From Strongylocentrotus droebachiensis (taxonomy: Eukaryota > Echinodermata > Echinoidea > Camarodonta > Strongylocentrotidae), in assembly GCA_035222895.1 (NCBI GenBank), contig JAVYIG010007883.1:31998-95997 (forward strand): 64,000 bases of DNA. Reading direction: 5' to 3'. Every line of letters begins with the position of its first letter. The first letter of the stretch is position 1. Below the pieces are notes generated by a model. That model was given only the letters and a program-made list of their open reading frames with translations, was not told the DNA's origin and ran no database searches. The translations under genes were made by a program, and so were the position numbers. This document shows, in pieces, positions 37,828 to 47,814 of the stretch.

Positions 37828-37929
37828 ATGATGACTCAAAATAGCGGAAACGAAAAAATTATGAGCGACGGCGCTGCCAGAGGAGAAAAAGAAAAAGAAG
37901 AAGAAGAAGAAGAAGAAGAAGAAGAAGAA

Positions 37930-37961
<32 letters not shown>

Positions 37962-38314
37962 ATCAACGACAAAGAAATGGTTGACATCTCTTTTCCTTCT
38001 CCTCATCGTGTTGGCATACCTTTTTATCGGAGCGCTCGTTTTCCACGCTCTCGAGCGTCCAGCCGCAGTCCAAGCTTCCAAAGACTTTCATGCAGGGCTC
38101 CGGCGGCTCGCATCGGAAAATGATTGCGTGGATGAGGAGGACGTTGCCGAGTTGATGAGCATCGTGACAAGGGCCATAGGAGAAGGGGGGTACATCGGTG
38201 GTCATCCCTACGCTTCCCAATTGAGCATGGGAATGGTTAATGAAACGTATTACTTCGATTCGTGGAGCATAGGACAGGCCTTCATCTTTGTATCTACAGT
38301 GGTGACTACAATAG
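37828..38314 (+). CDS. K2P exon 1 (M1, cap, pore 1 start)
   Basis: It runs from ATG (a second ATG follows directly) to ATAG|GTAGGT, phase 1, splitting the first Gly of the pore-1 GYG signature. It includes the (GAA)n tract coding poly-Glu at about 37897-37962. Confidence 0.92.
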
Positions 38315-38875
38315 GTAGGTTCATTAAGATCAATTCAATTCAATTCAATTCAATTCAAATCACATAACCTTTCTTCCGTAACTGAACCAAAACATGAAAT
38401 AATAATAATAATAATAATAATAGTGGGTATAGCGCTCATGTCTGTCATACGTGACACTCCTGGCGCTCCCAAGTGACCCTGGCTTAGCACGGCCGCCATA
38501 CGGCGCTCTAGCATTTCCATTTCAAGGAATTAATTCCTGCCAGGTACTCATTTACATCACCTGGGTTGAGTGTGGCAAATGTAGATCAATATCTTGCCAA
38601 AGGACATTAGTGCCGCGGCGAGACTCGAACCGCGGACCTTGTGATCGACAGTCCGGTGACATATCCACTCGACCACGACACCTCTACTAATGAAACTAAT
38701 GCTTGCATAAAATCAATATCAAATTTGCAATATAATATAGAAAATGGAACTTATTTGTAATTAAACAAAAATGTCGATAAGTAATCAATGCATTAAGAAT
38801 ACACATTTACAAAATATATAAGCATATCGTAATTGAGTCGAGGGTAAGGCAAAGATAACTCCACTAAAAAAAAAA

Positions 38876-38907
<32 letters not shown>

Positions 38908-41900
38908 AAAAACAAAAAACGAAGAGAAATAAAAGCCTTTGTCCATAGATTCTGTTCAATGTATTAGACAATCGTAAGACATGCGTCGATTTAGCTGACG
39001 AAGGACCGCGTCATGTGAACAAAAAATGAATTATGCAAAATGAAAATTGCAACATTGCATTTGAATTAAAGGTTATTGCCCAATTACCTAAATTATCATA
39101 TGGATTGACGCAGTTAAAATGCCTGTAATGGAATTAATGCCCACGAGGCATTATTTCGATTGCGCCATTGCCTGCGCCCGCCCCCACTCAGTGTTATTCA
39201 GGGTACGCGTATGCATGTTCCCTCCTTGTGAAAACACCCCCTAAGTCCAGTGTGTAAAGTCAATGCGGGCCGGATTTTTGTGTACTTTGAGCCGGACTTT
39301 GGTGCGTGAAAAGTACCCCTTTACTGGACATTTTGGGAACACGCATGCGGTCCCTCCGATCCCGGAGTGGGGGTGGGGTGGGGGGGGGGGGGGTGTCTGC
39401 GCTAATCAAGATTCGAAAAGGCTTTGGCAGAATCTAAAAAGCTTAGGATTGAAAAATAAGAAGCGAAATGAACAAGAATCTGTCATTACAATACTTTTTC
39501 GCGCAGACAATGATTGTATTCGTGAGTTTTACGAAGGAAAAGGTGTACGTGAAAACAGCTTCGAGTTATTACCAATAGTGAACAATTTGTTTTCAAAGAG
39601 TTACGTAAGTTGAATGTATCAAAAATGTACTGGGTTAGACATGATTCCAGCTAAATTTCTAAAAGATGGTGCGAAGGTTTTATTTAAGCCTCTAAGTTAC
39701 TTAATGAACCTATCTATCTTGACGAGTACTTTTCCAGAGGATATGAAAATAGCAAAAGTGACTCCACTTTATAAAAAGAAAGATAAAACTGACGTTATTT
39801 GCATATTTACGCCTTTCCATGATATCTATATGATTTCTCGGCAAATTATTCGTGTTTTTCAAGAGAAAATCTTTCCATCCATATGTAATTTGTTCTAATT
39901 ATCAGTTGTAGTGAATTTTTCTTTGTGTAGCTGCTTTAAGCGTAGCATCAAAGATTCTAGAAAAATCGGTCGGTGTTCAAATTGAAATTGAAGATACTTC
40001 AAAGAAAATGATATAATTGATGAATTTCAATCTGGTTTTCGACATGATTATTCAACTGAAACATGTCTAATTCATTTGACTGATTATTTGAGGACAGAAA
40101 CTTCCCAAGGGCGCTTTGTTGGTATGGTGCTCCTTGATCTGCAAAAAAGCTTTTGATACAGTTACCATTGCGTCTTATTGAAGAAGTTACAACTAATGGG
40201 TTTTAGAGTGGTTCAGATCCTACTTATCTAATCGACACCAAGTAGTGGCCATCAGGCACGTAGCCACGGGGGAAGGGGGGGGGGGGGGGCACCTGCCCCC
40301 TAAAATTTCCAAGATCGGTTGAACTTTTTCAGACCCCTTTTTTGACCTCGATAGATTACATGTATGTGCCCCCCCCCCCCCCCCCAAACATTAAACTCTG
40401 GCTACGTGCCTGGTGGCCATTCATGATATTCGTTCCAAACTATAATGCCTATAACATGCGGTGTTCCTCAGGGAGGCATTTTAGTCCCAATTCTATTTTC
40501 AAGTTATATAAAATTATTTGTATAAAAGACTTAAAACTATTATTGTACGCAGATGACAGCGTACTACTCTTAACTATTCAAGTCCTGATCCTAAATAATT
40601 ATATTGAGGAAAAGCTCAGTGAACAGCTGTCTACGTGTCGATTGGATGACTGATACTAAGCTTTCTGTACACTTGGGAAAAACAGAAAGCATTTTGTTTT
40701 GTTCTAAAAGTAGTTCTAAAAAGGCATTTGAATTCAAAGTGACAAAAAATAATCAAGTAATCAAGAGAAAAGAGTCTGTGAAGTATTTAGGCATTGAGTT
40801 TCATTTTCATCTTTAGTAGAATCAGTTGTAAAAAAAAGCAAATTCTCGTCTGAAACTTTTGTACAGATATCTTGTATGGATTTAAAAGCAAGACATACAC
40901 TCTGTTTTGCTCTTATTCAATGTTTATTTGACTTTGCTAACCGGCCTGCATGGTATAGTAACTTAAACAAGTCAGATCAAAAGAAGTTGAAGATTATACA
41001 GAACAAAATGGTGAGATTTATCAACTGTTCTGGTCCAAAAACTCATGTTGGCTACAACGAACTTTTTAAAGCTGGTTTTCTTGAAGTCCACCAAAGATCA
41101 AAACAACTCGTATTGCATCACGTGCATAAAATATATCATACTAGGTCGAATCATTATATTCGATCCAACTTCGATCTTGTTACTGACGTACATGATTATA
41201 ATACAAGAAATAGCCGATTCAACTTTAACTTACCAGAAAGAGGAGGTAGTATTGGAAATTCGTTTTATTACAATGCCATAAAACATTGGAATTCCCTTCC
41301 CAATGGTGTAAAGGAAATAGAAAACTATGCTCATTTTAAGAGGAAATTAAAGGAATACTTAATACTTGAGAGTCAGAGAAGATAAGTGAAGGACATGCTT
41401 GAATTATGATTGAAATTTGTATTCTTTTGCCGGTTCATACTTTTTCATTTTGGATATACTTTATGTTTTTGTACGTTATAGAAATTCTACAAATTCATCA
41501 TTATTTTCTTCTCCTTCGTCCTCCTTTTTTTCTTCTTCTCCTTCTTCTTGTTATTCTTGTACTTATTATCATATCTATCATCAGTTTAATGTTGTTATTA
41601 TTATTATCTTTAATAAGTAATTATTTTCATTTTTATTATCTGTCTGTAAATATTACTATTTTGACTTATTAATTTTGTACATGTCTGTAGGGGACCCCAC
41701 TGGAAATAAGGTCTCGAGCTTTCGTGGGTTATCCTGTTCAAGCTGACTTATTTTTGATCTGTTATTATTGTATAATGTTGTATGTTGGAAGCTTGTCGAA
41801 TAAAAATCAATCAATCAATCAACGGTACGAAGAAACTTAGCGCACACGCTTTAAAAAGAATGTTTTCATTGTTCATTTTTGATTCATATCTTGCTGGAAG

Positions 41901-44900
41901 TCACTGCCACATGACGTTTGAAGCTACCGCGTTAATTACTAAAGGCCTGGTCTCACCGCCAGAACTTTGCTGAAGCGTTCCTGGAGCGGTGAAAAAAATT
42001 CATCACCGCTTGAAACCGTTCACCACCGTTTAACAGACGTTGGCCCCCGTTAAGGCAACGCCGTATACGCTCGGCCATCGCTGATTGTCCCTCCTACCGC
42101 TCCGAAAGTTTTGAGCTGCACAAAATATTACGAGCGGTGAGGAGCGGGCAATTTTCCGCTCCGGCAAAGTTCACCACCGCTCCAAAAACGCCCAGTCAAA
42201 GTTTGGCACCGCTAGACGCAAGTTCGTGGACGCTTTGGTCCGCTAGGCCAATCAGAAATCTTGAACGCTGGACCACCGCTGCTTCGCCAGCTTTGCCCAG
42301 GCGGGGATTACATGATTAATCGTTGCACAAACTTTGGTGCAGCGGTTGTAAGCGTTTAACGAGCGGACACGGGATTGCTGGAACGGTGTCGGGCGTTGAA
42401 GCAGCGATCCATTGCGGTGATGAACTTTGGCTTGGCGTTGACATATCAAACACTGACATATTTTTCTTCTTTTACTGTCTAACAAAACCTACTTAGAACC
42501 ATTTACTTACATACTGTTACAAGTAATCTTTCAAAAATGACAGGAGAGCAAAATATGTATTGGATGGCTTGTGGTGTCGTGTGGATATGTCACCGGACTG
42601 TGGATCACAAGGTCCGTGGTTCAGGTCCCGCCGCGGCACTAATGTCCTTTGGCAAGACATTGATCTACATTTGCCACTCTCCACCCAGGTATTATGGGTA
42701 CCCGGTAGGTTGAGTAAACGTGCGCTTGTAAAAATAACGCCTGGCTGGAATGCTCCCCAGGGAGTGGAGAATGTGCATACATTGTGTGCGGGTAAGCCTG
42801 AATCCGATGACCGGGGCAATAATATATATCTGTAAAGCGCTTTGAGAGGGTCTGCGATCCTGAAAAGCGCTATATAAGAACGAACTATTATTATTATTAT
42901 TATTATGAGAAATACATGTTAAAAGGTGTTTTTCGTAGATGTCTGTATACCTTAAACCGTTTACAACATCAAGCAGTATATGGTTTGCAGAGCGGCTTAC
43001 GAATGGTGGCTTACCGTATAGCAGCATTAGTCCGACACATTGGGTTATGCAATACCGTAATCTTTTTTGCAATCTTTAGTTCATCTTCAGGAGAGTCTTT
43101 TTAGCGAGCACTTCGTTTTTTGGTGGAAACACATGCTGATATATCTAAATATATAACCGTTTACCCTACACGGTATACATTAACCGGACATCATAAAACC
43201 CCAACCCTAACCCTAACCCTAAACCCTAACCATAAACTTGTCTGAAAAGTATTGTCTTGCTAATAATGTCTACTTGATGACTCACTTTTTCACTCCAAAT
43301 GTCCGTCCAATGACGCCTTATTATAAACAATGATTAAAACAATATTATTAAAATAAAAATCCTTGAAAATTCACTTTTAGTATTCGCAAGTTTATGTCTT
43401 TTATGTTTTTTAAGTAAAATTGAAACCGGCCATAGTGAAGAAGAGAATTCGCAAGGATTTTTGTTTCAATTGTTATTTGTATATTGCCACGACTGAGGAT
43501 TATCCAATTTGAATTATGTGTTGTATACATCATTTGTTAGTTTATTCAAAATGTGGAAACGAATTGAACTTGTACTTGGTGTATATATACATATAGATAC
43601 AGTGGCAACTGAATTATTCGTAACCCTTGTATACATTTTTTCTTCTTTCGTAACTCAAGAATGAAAGGTGTACTGATTGCATTATGACATAATTTGTTGA
43701 ATTCGTTTAGTTATAAGTTTTCATAATTATGTCACATTCCCAAGAAACGTTAATCGGTACAAAAGTCGGTTTTCACATACTTAACATCTTACAAAACTTA
43801 GTAAGGTTATGAATGATTTATTTGTTAACTATTGTCGTGGGAAGCACTCTCAAAAGAGTTCTTCATTTCATTTTTTTCCATTTATTTTCGTTTCCAAACA
43901 TAAAATAAAACAATATAAAATGTTAACATTTGCAGCGCATGGTTGATAATCATAAACAAATAAATAATCATAATAAATAATAATAATGGGTTCTTGTATA
44001 GCGCTCATGTCAGTCAGATTTGACCCTCCTTGCGCTCCCGATACATACAACAAATAAATGTATAACATGACTCGGAAAATAACTAACTAACAAGAAGATG
44101 CAGTTTTCCATAATCGTAATGTACAAGAAATTGCGTAATTCGATTAAAAAAAATATGGGGAAAAAATAATTCTCAAAAAAGAATCCTTAAAAAAGGAAAG
44201 AAAGACAAAATTCAACCACTATAGATGCAACTCCAACGGAAGTGATGCCTATAATAATAATATAAAACGCGGATTCCCACTTCTTTGCAACGGAAGACGA
44301 CATACTATTTAATAACAAAACTAATATAGCAAAATAATTTTTTTAAATAATATTTATATTTAACAAAATTGAAATGAAGGCCTACAGCTACGGCCCTATA
44401 GTCCAGAATCTGGCCTGTTTAAATTTTGATCTCCACCACACCAACGCAATATGCGACCTCCCTCTACTTATACTGGCTGCCAGCCGAAGATGGCGTGATC
44501 ATTAAATTACGCTGGGCTGCACTGGTGAGTGTATATTTTATTTCCTTCCTCATGAATTCACATTACAAGAAATTATCACAATAAGTAATATGAAACAAGA
44601 TCTTCGATACAAGACACTTCATGAATTACATCAATCAATGAACAATGAACATAGACAAATCTCAAATTATACATGGTTGTACATTTTTTCTTGCATATAA
44701 CAGTTTATAATTAAAATAACAAAAGAGGAGGGGGCGGGCTACTGCCCCAGAAATTTAGCCTCATTATTATGCCCTTCTTGTCTTTTTCATGCAGGATACG
44801 GGTTTATTGCTCCACGCACAGGATTCGGTGAGGCCTTTTGTATGTTCTACGCGGTTATAGGCATCGCCATCACTGGAGGTATCATTCACTCAGTCGGTCA

Positions 44901-47647
44901 AATCATCCACGCTACGTGCCTCACCAGGATGACTGCCAGTCTGGATACCTGCCTCAAATGCTGTCCAAAAGTCGGAGTGTTCCTCACGAAATTCACGTTG
45001 TTCTATCTTATAGTCGTGCTGTTGATCATCCCGACCAGCCTCCTCTATTTCTTCGTGCTGTCCAAATGGACCTTCAGCGACAGCTTTTACTTTACAGTTG
45101 CGACGACGACAACCATTGGGTTTGGGGACCTGACGCCAAAGACTTTACATGTTCCTATTTTGGTGCTGTACGTGATTAGAGTAAGTTTGGGCTATAGCTA
45201 GTTGAGGGATCACTCGATTGATAAATTAGTACAGATAGTGAAAAATGTTTTCGCGGAAAATGTTTACGGCTACATATATGTAACCAGTAGCAGGGCGTCA
45301 TGGACATCATGTCTTGGGTAGGGAAGGGGGTGTCTGCTTGAATGTGCAAACAACTTAGCGGCAAAATCCCCCCCCCCAAGCAAACAATTGTAAAAAGAAT
45401 GCAAGCGTTCTTAAACAAATTTGTCTATTAAAAGAAATTAAAAAAATGAGGGAAGTCGTGTAAAGTTGTCAGGTTTACATCATGACTTTTGTATTATGTC
45501 ACAGCAATAAGAGTCCTGAAATGGCTAATGAGCACCGTTATAAATACCATGGCCCCGTTGCATAAAACTTGCCATTGATGGTAACTTTGCCATGATAACA
45601 AGGCTCAACAGCCAATCAAAATCACGGTTTCCATGGTAGTTATCATCGATGGCAAAGTTACCATCAATGGTAAGTTTTGTCCGAACTGAAAATGAAATGG
45701 ATGACTTATGTATATCAACGGAAAGCTTATAAGTCATAGATTACAATAATATCAATTATATGCCATTTTAGTGTCAGCTCTCTAAAAACTTAAAATCCAA
45801 AGCTTTGAACATCGGAAATTGTCGACCTATTTCTTGCTATCGACTTGATGACATCATCTTATGTGGAGTATACGCATATTCACAATGACTTTGCATTAAT
45901 TATTTAGCACGGCTCATCGCCTCAGCTATACAGTGCGTTCCAGAAAAAACGAAACCGAGAATTATCGACGTTTGATCATAATTTAATCACAATTATAATT
46001 GATAAATGACACATATTTGGAAAGCTGAGATCCTCCTCTTTCATCTGATGTAACTCATATTATGCATATTTCACGCATGAGTGATTAAGATGAATTTGAA
46101 GAGAGGAAACCAAAAATTCATTTGGCGGACGGTATTTGAATTTCAAAGAGAAAATCACATTTGCAGAAAGTTGAGTTTCTGCCCTTTCATATGACACCTC
46201 AATCACGAAAAATGAGCTAAGAATAACAAAGTTCTGTATGTTTAAAGTAGTGCTTGCATATCCATAATTTTATCAAATGAATTCATTTTCACTGGCTGCC
46301 TGCCTTAGCAACACACGGAATTAAGAAAAGACTTAATTCCGTTTCGTTGACAATCGGCCGTAGACGAAAGACTTCATGCATGGCTGATTGTCAACGAAAC
46401 GGAGTTATTAAGTCTTTTGACAAGTCTGTTTTTTGCTACGGCAGGCAGCCAGTGAAAACGAAATGTGACTAAGTAATTATAAAACATCGATAATTCTCGG
46501 TTTCGTTTTTTCCGGGACGCACTGTATATATTATAGGTGAACCGATGGGGTCCACAATTTGTATGTCTTCATTGTAACTTCGGCAAATTTGACCCCTGTT
46601 GACCCGTAATTTGGAGGGGTGCAGAAAATGAGGTTTTAAAGGTAATACAAAGTTTTGGGAAATTTATAAATTTGGTGGATAGTGATTCTTTACCATTTTG
46701 ATATATTTGGATGCCCCTGTGGATGTATTATAAGCACTAGAAAAATTAGCCCCTAAAACACTTCTGCTTTCGAGAAAAATTGAATATAAAAATTTACCGG
46801 TGCTCCCAGTAAATTTTGATAAATTGCCATTAGCGCCTATACGGCCGTACAATGTTAGCTGCGACCATGAAAATCTCAGAATATGTAGTTGTGATATATA
46901 ATTTCCAAACGGGAAGAGCTAATCGGTCGATTTTAGTCAAGAAACATTGTTTTGTAGCTTAATAAATATCTTGACCTTGAGAGGGAGCTATACAACATAA
47001 CTAGTTTATTATTTACAATTTCAAAACTTTAGACTCGTTTTCAACCGCGACAACGATCACTTAATATTGTAGAATCGCATTTGCTTCCATAATTATGTTC
47101 ATTTGTACCAAATTCATGACCACATACCAAAACTTTGTATTACCTTTAAGTTGCTTTTGTGCATTAATGAAAGGGAAATTACTTTTTATTCCTTTATATT
47201 TGTATTCTACATTCGTTCAGTTAGTTTTCCATTAATATCAAGTTTTATTTGTATCGGATTGGGTCTTTAGGGTTGTCCTTTTTTAAATAAAGAAAATCGC
47301 TTTCGATTGATCCCTTCTATTTTTCTCCCGATGAACACTGTGTGCTATCTTCACTATTCTGTTGGATTTCCTTCTAGGTCGTTCTGTTCACCTACCTCTT
47401 TGTCTGCCTCGCTACTGTGTCTACAATGCTCAACACTTTCTCAGATGTTCAGAGACAAGGATCCAGGATGATCTCGTCCAGTCTTTTACGATACAAGAAA
47501 AAGCTCGCTCTACGACATCGAGTGCAGGAGGTTGAAACCAGCGACGTCGAGCTCGAAACACCAGAGGTCGAAGGTCGTCTGCATGGTGACAACCAGGGAA
47601 GGAGGAAGTACGATGAAGAGGTCACCGTCATGGCCCGAGACTTGTGA
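37828..47647 (+). CDS. Two-pore-domain (K2P) potassium channel, three exons
   Basis: Exons 37828-38314, 44795-45180 and 47378-47647 give 380 residues. K2P channels form dimers that pass background K+ current across the plasma membrane. Visible: M1 (51-76, ending FHALE), extracellular cap with Cys100, N-glycosylation site NET at 138, pore 1 TTIGYGF (160-166), M2 (about 177-200), M3 (about 225-250), pore 2 TTIGFGDLTP (268-277) and M4 (283-309) across the exon 2/3 junction. The C-terminus is basic then acidic and about 70 residues long. The start is backed by an in-frame stop TGA at 37816-37818. The subfamily (TWIK, TALK or TASK) cannot be decided. Oddity: 22 consecutive Glu (24-45) in the cytosolic N-terminus. 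Confidence 0.93.
37885..37962 (+). repeat. Coding GAA microsatellite
   Basis: A near-perfect GAA run with 18 uninterrupted GAA codons, then GAG and three more GAA. On the other strand it would read poly-Ser; that frame is an artefact. Confidence 0.95.
38399..38684 (-). mobile_element. tRNA-derived SINE, short-body subtype, full length
   Basis: On the minus strand it begins GAGGTGTCGTGGTCGAGTGG (A-box-like TGGTCGAGTGG), then GGTTCGAGTCTC (B box, 38619-38634 region), TAATGTCCTTTGGCAAG, TACCTGGCAGGAATTAATTC and GCGCTATACCCACT, and ends in (ATT)n. It was probably transcribed by RNA polymerase III when active. Confidence 0.9.
38877..38910. repeat. (GAAA)n microsatellite
   Basis: About eight GAAA units within a K2P intron. 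Confidence 0.9.
39397..41822 (+). pseudogene. Decayed non-LTR (LINE, CR1/L2-like) retrotransposon
   Basis: Reverse-transcriptase blocks appear in the right order but in shifting frames with stops: CTGLDMIPAKFLKDGAKV and MKIAKVTPLYKKKDK (about 39620-39790), FQSGFRHDYSTETCL and GMVLLDLQKSF (about 40025-40155), CGVPQGGILVP (about 40455-40490), LLLYADDSVLL (about 40535-40570, the catalytic YADD), WMTDTKLSVHLGKTES and KYLGIEF. A C-terminal 169-codon frame (40876-41385) keeps HWNSLPNGVKE. The 3' part ends in AATAAAAATCAATCAATCAA. The endonuclease and first ORF are missing, so it is 5'-truncated and inactive. The exact clade is uncertain. Confidence 0.9.
40253..40412. mobile_element. hAT-like MITE, 160 bp, inside the dead LINE
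   Basis: The termini CAGGCACGTAGCCA and TGGCTACGTGCCTG are exact 14-bp inverted repeats. The element is bracketed by identical 8-bp GTGGCCAT copies (40245-40252 and 40413-40420). CAG-type ends plus 8-bp duplication are the hAT signature. The interior carries a G run (about 40275-40289) and a C run (about 40368-40385), and it interrupts the LINE reverse-transcriptase reading. Confidence 0.92.
41944..42440. mobile_element. Possible relative of the 1275-2377 element, with ACCGCT/AGCGGT words
   Basis: It begins GGCCTGGTCTCACCGCCAG, then for about 500 bp is crowded with ACCGCT, GAGCGGT, GCGTT and AACTTTG words in both orientations. The layout resembles 1275-2377 but the words differ. A clear right terminus was not found. 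Confidence 0.5.
42567..42905 (+). mobile_element. tRNA-derived SINE, long-body subtype, full length
   Basis: tRNA-like head GGTGTCGTGTGGATATGTCA, B box GGTTCAGGTCC (42618-42628), TAATGTCCTTTGGCAAGACA shared with the short subtype, then a distinct body (GGTTGAGTAAACGTGCGC, CCAGGGAGTGGAGAATGTGC, ATCTGTAAAGCGCTTTGAGA). It ends GCGCTATATAAGAAC plus (ATT)n. Confidence 0.9.
43203..43230. repeat. Short telomere-type (CCCTAA) run
   Basis: Four units of CCCTAA with one extra A, within a K2P intron. TTAGGG is the usual animal telomere repeat; here it is a short interstitial occurrence. Confidence 0.85.
43973..44038 (-). mobile_element. SINE 3'-end fragment
   Basis: AATAATAATGG then CTTGTATAGCGCTCATGTCA and CCCTCCTTGCGCTCCC. 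This is the 3' end of the short-body SINE, lacking head and middle. Confidence 0.75.
44795..45180 (+). CDS. K2P exon 2 (M2, M3, pore 2, start of M4)
   Basis: Acceptor CATGCAG|GA and donor AGA|GTAAGT. It encodes YGFIAPRTGFGEAFCMFYAV, M2, a Cys-rich loop (TCLKCC), M3, pore 2 TTIGFGDLTP and the first part of M4. Confidence 0.93.
45551..45680. mobile_element. Truncated copy of the GTTGCATAAAACTT MITE
   Basis: GGCCCCGTTGCATAAAACTT on the left and CCATCAATGGTAAGTTTTG on the right match the arms of 21291-21457. The right terminus is lost at the junction with the family A element. Confidence 0.7.
45931..46524. mobile_element. TA-flanked mariner-like MITE with internal foldback
   Basis: The ends CAGTGCGTTCCAGAAAAAAC and GTTTTTTCCGGGACGCACTG are flanked by TA on both sides; the TIR continues GAAACCGAGAATTATCGA. 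The matching place in the intact family A copy (CAGCTATATGTACAG) is uninterrupted. Inside lies a second inverted repeat (about 46285-46465) with arms TCACTGGCTGCCTGCC and GGCAGGCAGCCAGTGA. The TIR and TA target suggest Tc1/mariner. Confidence 0.85.
46640..47145. mobile_element. TTAA-flanked MITE, family B, copy 1
   Basis: The termini AGGTAATACAAAGTTTTGG and CCAAAACTTTGTATTACCT are exact inverted repeats, bracketed by TTAA (46636-46639 and 47146-47149). The intact family A copy reads GAGGTTTTAATTTGCTTTTG here, with a single TTAA. Confidence 0.92.
47378..47647 (+). CDS. K2P exon 3 (end of M4 and C-terminal tail)
   Basis: Acceptor TTCTAG|GTC, phase 0. It reads VVLFTYLFVCLATVSTMLN, then a basic stretch (RYKKKLALRHR) and an acidic tail, and ends at TGA 47645-47647. 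Confidence 0.92.
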   Translation, partial: VVLFTYLFVCLATVSTMLNTFSDVQRQGSRMISSSLLRYKKKLALRHRVQEVETSDVELETPEVEGRLHGDNQGRRKYDEEVTVMARDL

Positions 47648-47660
47648 GGGACGTGCTGAC

Positions 47661-47814
47661 CAGGGCCCTGTCTTATAAAGAATTGCGATTAAATGATTCA
47701 AATCAATCGCAACTTAAGATTATCAATCGCAATAGGCCTACTTAAGAGATAGGAGTTGCGATTAAAGTTGCGATGGTTCGAATCAATCGCATCTCTCTCC
47801 AAGGCGGGGCCCTG
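47661..47814. mobile_element. MITE directly after the K2P stop codon
   Basis: CAGGGCCCTGTCTTATAAAG on the left and GGCGGGGCCCTGG on the right; inner arms repeat TTGCGATT and AATCGCAA. It begins 14 bp after the stop, so it probably forms part of the K2P 3' UTR. Same family as 23058-23197. Confidence 0.75.

Larger units (their letters stand above)
38315..44794 (+). other. K2P intron 1, about 6.5 kb, repeat-filled
   Basis: It contains SINEs in both orientations, a dead non-LTR retrotransposon with a hAT-like insertion, a short telomere-type run and other repeats, listed separately. It begins with a (CAATT)n-type tract at about 38333-38357. Confidence 0.85.
45680..47267. mobile_element. Family A element, copy 2, with two nested insertions
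   Basis: It matches 28659-29160 in pieces: GGAAAGCTTATAAGTCATAG at the left, TGACCCGTAATTTGGAGGGG in the middle, and ATCGGATTGGGTCTTTA at the right end. It is interrupted at 45931-46524 and 46640-47145 by two unrelated elements. Confidence 0.8.
45181..47377 (+). other. K2P intron 2, filled by nested transposons
   Basis: Almost the whole 2.2-kb intron is a family A element with two other elements inserted in it, preceded by a truncated CCCGTTGCATAAAA MITE. Confidence 0.85.

Noticed and set aside
37836..38081. Poly-Ser protein antisense to K2P exon 1
   Set aside because: It is the shadow of the GAA microsatellite and of the channel coding sequence.
38610..38684. A functional tRNA gene on the minus strand
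   Set aside because: A- and B-box-like motifs exist, but the cloverleaf is poor and the segment continues into a repeated SINE body with an (ATT)n tail.
41406..41672. Leu/Ile/Phe-rich frame after the LINE
   Set aside because: It lies in the T-rich 3' part of the dead retrotransposon.
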